This document shows, piece after piece, positions 56,204 to 64,000 of a stretch of DNA of 64,000 bases. How positions within the stretch are numbered: position 1 is the stretch's first letter; the number at the start of each line of letters is the position of its first letter. Under the pieces are notes generated by a model. That model was given only the letters and a program-made list of their open reading frames with translations. It was not told the DNA's origin and searched no databases. Location of the stretch: assembly GCA_026122225.1 (NCBI GenBank), contig JANEZZ010002064.1, positions 124,001-188,000 on the forward strand, written 5' to 3'. This DNA comes from Heloderma charlesbogerti (lineage: Eukaryota > Chordata > Lepidosauria > Squamata > Helodermatidae). A program made the translations under genes and the position numbers.

Positions 56204-57064
56204 AGGGGAAAGACTCCGGGAAAGAGCTTTTTAACCCACCCACCCGTTCTCCTCCACAGTGTGATCAGCAACTGAGGCATGGACAGAACACTCAACTATA
56301 TTACACACCTCAGCTGCTCACCTTAAGGCCTGATGTAAACACGGCAACAGTAGGACAAAAAATGCTCACCTGTGCTGTTGCTTGAAGTTTCAGCTGCTAC
56401 GTGTTTTAGCGTTCCCATACCAGCACAGCACCTGCCAAAACCACAGATCTCTGGTGTGTTAACATTATCACCCAAGTGGCAGGTTTTCAAAAAGGAAGCT
56501 GTTTAGGATGCCATGTGTGTGTGTTGTGGGGGGAGGTTTGAGCAACTTCAGCCAACTCAGCATCCTTTTTAAATTGGGACCAGGAGAGGGCTGTTTGCAT
56601 TACAGGGAGGTGCTGCCCAAACCTGAGTTGATAGCAATACTGGAGAAGAGGGGATTACAGAGCCCCGTGCCCATCTCTCGCTCCTGAATGTGAGTCAGTG
56701 GGCAGGGGGAGGGTTGCTGCCATCTACCCTTGCTCATTTAAATTATGGCCAATAACAATATTTTGGGAAGTTTCCATGAGAAGATACAGAGCTCTTGTGT
56801 ATCTGGACAGTGCGTGATTACAAGCCCTTTCTTGTTCTAAAGCATACTGCAGGATAACGCTCAGCCATATGCTAGTAATTTAAATCACTCCAGCCCTTAA
56901 CTTTACATTCATTGAAAGTTCCTGCTCCTTTAATTATTCTTCTTACCCCTTTCTTTTGAAACAGTTTCTGCTATTGCAATTATTTCTTCATGTTCACTCA
57001 CATGGCCAGTTTTCCTGAACTGGCCCTTCATCTTCCTTAACTGTTCATTCATTTTTATTATTGC
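56204..57064. other. Unassigned intergenic sequence
   Basis: No gene or recognised repeat. Confidence 0.35.
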
Positions 57065-57585
57065 ACTCATTTAATTGCTGCATTTGCATTCCACCCTTTG
57101 TAAAAGCTCAGGGTGGCATACATGGTTCTCTCTCCGCCAGGGCCAGCCCAAGACATTTTGCTGCCTGAGGCAAAGGGCAAGATGGTGCCCTGTCCCATTC
57201 CATGTACAAAAGCTGACTGGACTGGCAGATGAAACTGTCTTCAACACTAACAATGGGATAATGTTCTCCACTGAACTTGAAGGCAGCAGGCTAGCTTAGG
57301 GGACACAGAGTAGGCTGCAAGTTCTCTGTTCTCTCCTTGAACATCTTGCTGCTGCCATCCAATATCTGCTGCCTGAGACAGTTGCCACACCCTGCCTTAT
57401 GCTAGGGCCACCCTTGCTCTCCGCCCCACCCCCGCCATTTAATCCTCCCTAAAACCTTGTAATAGGTTTGGCTGAAAAAGGACGACTGGCTGAAGATCAC
57501 CTAGTGAGTTTCATGGCTGCATAGGGATTTGAACTCTCATCTCTCCACGTCCTAGTCTGACACCCTAATCACCATACTGACTTTG
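57065..57585 (-). mobile_element. MIR-like SINE, minus strand, split by a hAT insertion
   Basis: Minus strand from about 57585: GTCAGTATGGTGATTAGGGT (A-box region), GAGAGTTCAAATCCCTATGC (B-box), AAACTCACTAGGTGATCTTC, then after the insertion CCACCCTGAGCTTTTACAAA at the 3' tail. A tRNA-derived SINE interrupted at 57138-57416. Confidence 0.75.
57138..57416. mobile_element. hAT-type insertion with perfect 8-bp target duplication
   Basis: CTCTCCGC flanks it at 57130-57137 and 57417-57424. The left end CAGGGCCAGCCCAAGACATT and the right end reverse complement CAAGGGTGGCCCTAGC share an imperfect terminal inverted repeat. CTGCCTGAGGC and its complement recur inside. Related left end at 34943. Confidence 0.82.
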
Positions 57586-57590
57586 ATCTG

Positions 57591-58556
57591 GGGAAGGGGG
57601 ACCTAATGAACAATTGTTCTAACTGTAAGGAGTTACAGTGGCAGAAGCCAAGAAGCAGAAAACATTTTAAGAAATAGGTAAAGGGAAGCTACTAATTAAA
57701 GGGACAGATGCAGGAAGGAGTGGGACCTTTGCTGACCACAGTGCATTTACAAATACTCATAGTAAGATCTTGTCAATGGAGATGGGCATTGCCAGATTTT
57801 TATGAGGAATGGAGCCACCATTTTAGTTCTGTTTCCAGCTGATTCTGGAGAAGGAATGCATGAACAGCACTAAAGAGCTCTAGTATGGAAGTGCCCAGAG
57901 ACAAGCTCAGTCATGGTCTTCATAATGTGTAGGGCATTTTTCAGCAATGGCAGTAGAAAGGCTTTAACTGAACTGGAGGGGTTTTGCTCCATTTCAGGAG
58001 TTGCTGTATTTTTAACTACTATTAAAATCTATTTCCCCTTAAAGGTCAAAACACTTTTTCCTCTGCACGAAGACATTTTCAAACCCATTATTGAAATTTA
58101 GAGCACCCAAGCAAGATTTACAAAATACTTTCGTCAACTCCTTAAGGTAAAATAGATGCTTCCTGACAACTCCTCAAATTGAGATTTAATTTCATCACAG
58201 TATTGCAAAATTGCTCCCAAACTTGGATCCTTTTACTTGCTATCAAGTTTCAGACTAGAGCCTACGGACAAACAAAGCTATGAATCTGTCTCAAGTCAGA
58301 ACCAAATGCTCAGCTAGGTTTAGAACATTATAAGTTGTAATTCAGAGTACAGAGACTGCAATCACTCTGGGTTTCACCAAAATTGGGGTGTGGGGAAAGA
58401 AATACTTGATTTATGTCGTTGTGGTTCTGAACTGGACAGCATGATTCCACACAGACCAATCTATCACAGTACCGAGGCATCACAGTACCGAGGAAAGAAA
58501 ATGCACAGGCATTTGTATGGAGTTAGGGTCAGGCTCAGTCTTGATGAAATAAACCA
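57591..58556. other. Unassigned intergenic sequence
   Basis: No gene or recognised repeat. Confidence 0.35.
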
Positions 58557-58699
58557 GCAGTCGCCAACCTGATGCCCTCCAGATGTGTTGGACTACAAAT
58601 CCCATTATTCCCGATCACCATGGCTATTGGGCATGCTGGCTGGGAATGATGGGAGTTGTTGTCCAACACATCTGGAGGACACCAGGTTAGGGAAGGCTG
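58557..58699. repeat. Palindromic CAGCCTT...AAGGCTG repeat, copy 2
   Basis: CCCTCCAGATGTGTTGGACT on the left and TCCAACACATCTGGAGGACA on the right fold onto each other around CATGGCTATTGGGCATGC. Confidence 0.8.
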
Positions 58700-58877
58700 A
58701 AATAGACAGAACATGGCAGAGAGACATCTTTAGTTTTCCCACAGTCCTGGTTCAGACTTTTACCAGGCTAGCACAAGTTTTTTGGGGGGGGAGGGGGGGA
58801 AGTGATCTTTGCAACCACCTAAGATTTATGCTGCCCAAAGTTGGAGCAGACTGTCAAGCATCTGCATATAGATCACA

Positions 58878-59121
58878 CAGTGGGCCAGGTTGCACGATCA
58901 AGCAGCCCACCCTGGCATATTTAAGCCATGGTGGACTGCAGCACGTGTGGGTGCCCATTTCGGATATTCATAGCTTGTCATATTCATAGCTTGTCAATAA
59001 ACCACCCTCACCGGGTTTAGACGTCATGGCTTGAATACTCAAAAGTCGCATGGCATGCGCTGCAACCCACCATGGCTTAAATAAACCATGGTGGGCTGCG
59101 GTGATCATGCGAACTGGGTCT
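58878..59121. mobile_element. Foldback DNA element with long terminal inverted repeats
   Basis: CCAGGTTGCACGATCAAGCA ... TTTAAGCCATGGTGGACTGC on the left is matched by the reverse complement of GCAACCCACCATGGCTTAAA ... GTGATCATGCGAACTGGG on the right, arms of about 75 bp. A related fragment lies at 61933-62020. No clear target duplication. Confidence 0.7.
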
Positions 59122-60303
59122 CTATCTGCTTTGGTGGAGCGGGCACACCCGTTCCTCAATCAGATGCAGACCTTCATCAGCCTAGAAAATATTTCAACCA
59201 GCTGTGGCACTTAAATGACTTCATTAATGATGCTCTGACCTTGTTTGGTGTTACCTCTTACCAACACTGAAAAGTCAGGAGGTATTTGAAATTTCTAAGG
59301 GCGGCTTGCAAGTTCATCACCCAATGTGTGAAACATCTCAACCTGTTCACACAACTTGAGTGTGTGAACTGGCCATACGCAACAAATAGAATGTTCTTTT
59401 TGCTTCGCTCACAAATGAACGGCATCCAGATAAGGTGTCAGAGATTATGGTTATGTACAAATGTTATAAATCCAGTGGGCTACGAATCCTGCTCATTTTC
59501 TTCCATTTAATCTGACACTCTGCTGCTCTAAACTCACCACACTTGGCTTTTCAACTATCTTTAAATTCCCTATTACATGTAAACTGATCTTCCTCTTTTA
59601 TTCCCCATTTTGAATTATTTCTGAATTCAATGATTTAAGTATGTTAGTTTGTTCTTTTATTTACTTCTGACCCTCATTTGTATATTTAGTATTTTGCATA
59701 CTTTAAAATATGTTTCAGCAATATTTGTGTTCAAAACAAATGCATTCCAATGAACTCTACCCACATCTTCAGCTGTCAGTCACCAAGCGCAGAGCACAGC
59801 AACCAAGAAGAGAGAAATCAAGTGATGTGCAAACCAGGTCAGGTTTGCACATCAGTAGAGCAATCCTATACTCCAACTATGCTGCGGTGAAGGGGACATA
59901 CCCAACACACCTTGGCCCTGTTCCAAACCTAGCTGAGCCATTGCTGTAATATTTTGAAGATTTATTTATTATTTGATTTGTACCCCATCTTTCTACCAAG
60001 AAAATGGAAAATTCTATGAATATAGAAAATTCAGGAAGGACACACAGTGCTACAGATATGAAGGGCTGGGGAAAAATGGGTGGGGGGGGGAGAAAAATTT
60101 TGAACACCTTTTTTCCAGGGATTTTTTTTTAAATTTGGAGAAATTGGGGGGGGGGGGTCCCCAGGCCTTCACAGTTCCATGGACTACTAAGAGTTCCCTT
60201 AAATAGGTGCACATTAGAGAAGACAAGGTGAAATGAAAGCATCCTTCTTCCCAATACACATCACTGTAATAAAAACAAGGCTACCACTGCAGGGTTGTTG
60301 TTT
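59122..60303. other. Unassigned intergenic sequence
   Basis: No gene. A retroposon-tail-like stretch (TTTATTTATTATTTGATTTG, ACCCCATCTTTCTACC) lies near 59962-59998; G-rich runs at 60082-60090 and 60146-60156. Confidence 0.4.
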
Positions 60304-61140
60304 TTTAATAAACTCATTTTAAGACACTATGACAGGCACAAGGTACAAAAACTAGGCCTGAGCAGACATTCGATGCTGGCATCTTTGGAGAACTGATTGC
60401 TCCCCAAACCCCTGGCCGCAGGCTTTGGGAATCTCCCAGTTACATATGGACAAAGCTGCTTCCAGATTTTGCCTTCTCAGACATGTTCAAGGTCGTTCTT
60501 GCTAGGGAGACTGTATGCAAAGTGGACCATGTCACACTGACAAAATTAGATTCAAACCAACTTCTGAGATCTTGAACAATTATGTAACAAGATAGAAGCA
60601 AATCTCGCATTAACGCCTATCTTTTCAGGACATCCCCAGCTGACTTCCAGCTCACAAGCCGATATGAAGTATGGATGAAGATGCAGCCAGATGAAGCCTA
60701 CTGCGAAGTGTTGTCCCCATCCTCCAGTGGAGAGAAAAAGATCACTGTAGCATGCATCTTCCTCCTTCCCATTCAGACTATTTCTGGTGAAGGTATTCAA
60801 CGATGCAAAGGACAGGACCCTGGAAATGCAGATCTGAAAAGAACTGAACTTGCAAAGTCCGTTTTGACCCTCCAGCACAACAGCATATGATCAAGACATT
60901 GGCTTGAGAATTATTTGATAAAGAGGACAGCCTGGGAGTTTCTTTGGAAGAGGAGACATGCTGGACAGTGCAGCAGAGAGATAAATGGTGACGAGAGACA
61001 GGTAGGACAAAGGGAACGGCCATTCCATGGGTATAAAGATGGCAAGGGGTGGAGCTGTTCACCGAATCCCAGCAGCAAAGCAAGCACTTTGGAAGATTTC
61101 CCATCCTTGCGTCTTGAGATCTTTGGGCCCTACCAGCTGC
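60304..61140 (-). other. AHCY: Probable AHCY 3' UTR (extent uncertain)
   Basis: Sequence following the AHCY stop on the minus strand. No repeat family is evident between about 60300 and 61140. An ATTAAA hexamer lies at 60304-60309 (complement) and AATAAATAAA near 59962; either could be the polyadenylation signal. Inferred from position only. Confidence 0.35.
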
Positions 61141-61272
61141 TCAGTATCTGTAATGATCTGGTTTGAAGGGACCATCTTTGGGTAGTCCCAGGTACTTGGC
61201 TTGCTTATCACTCAGCTTTGTTAGCTTCACGCAGAGTTTATCCAGATGAGCAGCAGCCACGGCTTCATCCAG
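61141..61272 (-). CDS. AHCY: AHCY last coding exon (C-terminal tail of adenosylhomocysteinase)
   Basis: Minus-strand exon encoding the last 43 residues of S-adenosylhomocysteine hydrolase, the cytosolic NAD-dependent tetramer that splits SAH into adenosine and homocysteine. The reading begins [20 protein letters not shown] and ends [14 protein letters not shown] (TGA, complement of 61141-61143), nearly identical to the vertebrate enzyme. The C-terminal Lys and Tyr of KPDHYRY are known to reach into the NAD site of the neighbouring subunit and both are present. The acceptor on the minus strand is TTCTTCTACTTCCAG just before CTG at 61272, phase 0. No earlier AHCY exon was recognised up to 64000, so the preceding intron exceeds 2.7 kb. 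A tRNA-derived SINE begins within about 20 bp of this acceptor. Confidence 0.95.
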   Translation of the reverse strand: MDEAVAAAHLDKLCVKLTKLSDKQAKYLGLPKDGPFKPDHYRY

Positions 61273-61289
61273 CTGGAAGTAGAAGAAAA

Positions 61290-61505
61290 GGGGCAGTTAA
61301 GCTAAAGAGAACTGCACTGTATTGCTCTGCGACAGAAGAAGCAGCCTCAGACCACTGCCCCATCTTTCTCAATACTGTCTCCAGTGGCTTTCCTGGGGTC
61401 TCAGGCCAGATTCTTTCCTATCCGTCCCTGGAGATACCAGGGACTGAACCTGGGAACTTCTGCATGCAAAGCATGTGGTCTGTCACTGAGCTACAGCCCT
61501 CCCCC
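61290..61505 (-). mobile_element. tRNA-Ala(UGC)-derived SINE next to the AHCY last exon
   Basis: Minus-strand head GGGCTGTAGCTCAGTGACAG, then CATGCTTTGCATGCAGAAG (anticodon-arm region with TGC) and CAGGTTCAGTCCCTGG (B box). This is the order and sequence of tRNA-Ala(UGC). The body (GCCTGAGACCCCAGGAAAGC, GGGGCAGTGGTCTGA) runs toward 61290. It is a SINE, not a working tRNA: the acceptor stem is not kept and unrelated body sequence follows. Confidence 0.75.
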
Positions 61506-61598
61506 TGGTAAGGTCCAGCAAGGCAATGAGCCAAAGCTGTGTATACAGTGTGATTCTCTGAGAGTACTGTGCCAGCCCAGAAATAATCATTTGGTGCA

Positions 61599-61764
61599 GG
61601 CAAAAGGAGAAGGGGACGGCAGAGGATGAGATGGCTAGATAGCATCACCGATGCAATGAATATGAACTTGAGAGAGCGGGAGAGTGCGGAGGGCAGGAAG
61701 GCCTGGCGTGCTATGGTCCATGGGGTCAGAAAGAGTCGGACACGACTCAACAACTGAACAACAA
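61599..61764 (+). mobile_element. BovB LINE 3' fragment
   Basis: CAAAAGGAGAAGGGGACGGC through ATAGCATCACCGATGCAATG, GGCCTGGCGTGCTATGGTCC and GAGTCGGACACGACTCAAC, nearly identical to 6018-6179. 5'-truncated; target duplication not identified. Confidence 0.9.
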
Positions 61765-61932
61765 GCCAGTAGTGTAGTGGAGCCAGGGCTCATGGGGATG
61801 CAGCACCAACACTTTTTATTAGCAGTGGTGCCAATGGCATCTGCCACCCCCATCCCCGCAGAATTCCCTGTCCCCTCCGAGCTTAGCTACAGTCCTCACA
61901 GTAGCTGGGGGGAAATGAATTTTCCCAGCAAC

Positions 61933-62025
61933 AATGGGCTGGTTCACATGGATCAAGCAGCCCACTGTGGCTTATTTAATATTCAGAAGTTGCGCCAGCA
62001 CACACCACAACCCACTGGACTGCAA
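61933..62025. repeat. Fragment of the 58878-59121 foldback family
   Basis: GGTTCACATGGATCAAGCAG, CCCACTGTGGCTTATTTAAT and ACACACCACAACCCACTGG parallel the arms of that element. Confidence 0.55.
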
Positions 62026-63218
62026 TGATAGTCTGAATCCAGCTACTGTGTTGTTCCCTGTTGCAATGCAAAGTATTTTGGGGTGCCTTGGTCTTGAAGG
62101 GGCCATTAAGACCCATGAGCTTTACAAAAGACCTGCTCCTGGTAGAGAGCAACTGCTAGAACTGGCTTGTTGGTATGGATCAACACAGTTGCCTGCATTT
62201 TTGGACTCTCTTTGGGTACTGTCATGATGAGCACCTGCACCTCAAAATTTACTACTACACCACTGTCTGGTGCAACATTCCGGAGACATACTTTTTTTAA
62301 ATGCAAGAAACGTGCTGTTAAAGCTAAAGAGCCAGGCATTAAAGCATGTGAGCAATACCTGGTGAAGCCCAAGAAGGGAAGGCTATCCAAGTGCTGCAAA
62401 AGGGAAGAGGGGGCTTTAGCACCCTCCGACAGCTCTTTTGCGCCTTTCTCAGGGTTATTAAAACAGGGCATGCCACAGTTTGGAAATATCGGCAGGGAAA
62501 CCATTTGATCTCACACAGACAGAGTCCCAGAATAAGTGATCTATATGCCAATGCGTCGGACTATTCTTCACCGTAAAATGTGCCGTCATGTCATCATTAG
62601 TTCTCAAAACGTAAATTAGTTGATTTTCAATTGTATTTTATGTTTTAAGCTGTGCATGTGAGCTGGCGGGGCGGGGGGGGAGGGCTTTTCACTCTGAAAG
62701 GCGACAAATACTGGTAATATTATTAATCTTTCTTATTGTATTGTTTTAGATTATGTTTTGATTATATTTGTTTGTATTTGTATTATTATACTGATTATGG
62801 TTTAGATTGCTTTTGATGTTTTTTTTCTGTTATATAAATCATGGATTTCTGTGGTGCATGTAAGTCCCTTCAAGGCTACTTTTTTGTGGTGGGAAGCGAA
62901 GTAGAAATGTAATAAATAATAACTACAACAAGTAGTAAGTAAGTAAATAAAAAAACAATATTGCCAATTACTGCTATGGAAAAGATCACTGGGCAAGAGA
63001 TTTATTCCTCTCTTTCCAATTCCAAAAGGAAGTGCTGAGTGGCCTACAGAGCTAAACTAAGTTCAAAGAAAAACAACAATAAATAATAAAAAAGAAGACA
63101 GACAGACAGAATACGAAGCAACGGGCCTTTGATCTGTCTGCTGGTTAATATTTTGTGGTTATTAAGATGCCAAAACACAAAAAGCAGCAGGCAGACCAAA
63201 ATCTTACTGAAACAGCAC
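62026..63218. other. AHCY intron, unassigned
   Basis: No AHCY exon recognised. A retroposon-tail-like stretch (GCGAAGTAGAAATGTAATAA) is at about 62896-62920. Confidence 0.4.
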
Positions 63219-63357
63219 AATCTTACCCAACATGGTGCCCTCCAGATGTGTTAAACCACAAAAGCCCATAATCCCCAACCAGCATGGCCAAGGGTAGCTG
63301 GAGATTACAAGTGTTGCGGTCAAAAACATCTGGAGGACACCGGGTTGGGAAAGGCTG
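63219..63357. repeat. Palindromic repeat, copy 3
   Basis: GGTGCCCTCCAGATGTGTTA pairs with AACATCTGGAGGACACCGGG around CCAACCAGCATGGCCAAGGG. Confidence 0.8.
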
Positions 63358-63790
63358 CTTTAGGTATTGTGTCTTTAATGCCATTTAAGGATTTTAAAAG
63401 GTGAACCACAGCCCTTTGAATTACATCTGGGAAAGAAGGGGCACAGCAAGCAACAGAAGAGGCCTCTCGTGCATCCCCAGCAAGTGCCAGAAGATGGTGG
63501 GACATGGAGAGGCCCTCACCAGGTGCTAATATAGTGCAGAGGCAGATTCGGGGGGGAGGATCCTTTAGGTCAGCCTTCCCCAGCCTGGCGCCCTCCAGAT
63601 GTGTTGGACTACAGCTCCCACGATCCCCAGCTAGCATGGCCGTATTGGCAGGGAATGATGGGAGTTGCAGTCCAACACATATGGAGGGCACCAGGTTGGG
63701 GAAGGGTGCTCTAAGTATTGCATTCTTAAACCGTTTCAGGCTTTTAAAAGGTGATAAACAGCCCTTTCAACTGCACCCAGAAACTGTCAC
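63358..63790 (+). repeat. Direct duplication of palindrome-flanking sequence
   Basis: TTTTAAAAGGTGAACCACAG then CCCTTTGAATTACA (after copy 3) and TTTTAAAAGGTGATAAACAG then CCCTTTCAACTGCA (after copy 4), with GGTATTGTGTCTTTAATGCC against AGTATTGCATTCTTAAACCG before them. The unit is therefore larger than the palindrome. Confidence 0.65.
63571..63708. repeat. Palindromic repeat, copy 4
   Basis: CAGCCTTCCCCAGCCTGGCG and GCCCTCCAGATGTGTTGGAC pair with GTCCAACACATATGGAGGGC and ACCAGGTTGGGGAAGGGTG. Both this copy and copy 3 are followed by the same 80-bp stretch (see 63358-63790). Confidence 0.82.
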
Positions 63791-64000
63791 CACTAGTGCA
63801 GTTGATCCTCCACTACTCCACGAAAGCGTACATCTGTACCAGCTGGTGTTTCCAAATCTATCTCCCTTGTAAGCATTTGAGCTTTGATCAGAAATGTCAG
63901 ACTGACTGTACCTCTTAAAATTTCACAGCCTTTCGGCTCCAACTGCCTTTCAATTTTTCATACATGCATGTGTATAGGATAAATTTATTAAAAACACAAA

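Noticed and set aside
61430..61505. Possible tRNA-Ala gene on the minus strand
   Set aside because: Boxes are recognisable but the acceptor stem is not maintained and SINE body sequence follows, so it is a SINE head.
62167..62508. A 113-codon lysine-rich frame possibly an AHCY exon
   Set aside because: Does not match AHCY, which is on the opposite strand, and shows no domain.

Overview
The window is nuclear DNA from a squamate reptile (lizard or snake). Two things show this. First, the interspersed repeats are squamate in character: a near-intact BovB (RTE) LINE, a Sauria-type SINE whose 3' end matches the BovB tail, CR1 and L2 LINEs, and many non-autonomous hAT/foldback elements. Second, the only host genes are the vertebrate pair ASIP (agouti signalling protein) and AHCY (adenosylhomocysteinase). 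They lie tail to tail, the arrangement known from human chromosome 20.

Layout. Bases 1-20.4 kb are 5' of the ASIP coding exons and are mostly repeats: a LINE RT fragment (1-480), a CR1 ORF1 with an SGNH/GDSL esterase (about 960-2175), a BovB element with one long open frame and target-site duplications (2946-6179), two inverted duplications (6.5-9.8 kb), CR1 (11.4-12.5 kb), and an L2 (12.9-15.2 kb) split by a hAT element with a perfect 8-bp target duplication. ASIP coding exons are at 20470-20629, 27851-27912 and 30872-31048. Together they encode exactly 132 residues with the ten-cysteine agouti domain. Its introns hold CR1, BovB-tail, hAT-like and palindromic repeats and a decayed coding-like patch at 26.2-26.6 kb. 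A perfect 85-bp inverted repeat lies 112 bp before the last exon.

From 31 to 61 kb is the ASIP-AHCY intergenic region. It holds CR1 and L2 copies, a second BovB copy (minus strand, 5' end kept and 3' half lost), a Sauria SINE, LTR-like sequence and several hAT insertions. The last coding exon of AHCY is at 61141-61272 on the minus strand. Everything to its right appears to be the preceding AHCY intron, full of SINE, BovB-tail and palindromic repeats.

The host genes fit known roles. ASIP is a secreted antagonist of melanocortin receptors that controls pigment type, and AHCY is a housekeeping enzyme of the methylation cycle. The most unusual host observations are a Leu in place of the first Phe of the receptor-binding Arg-Phe-Phe triad, the absence of an N-glycosylation sequon, and the perfect inverted repeat next to ASIP's last exon. 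No CRISPR array, canonical tRNA, rRNA or bacterial-type operon was seen.
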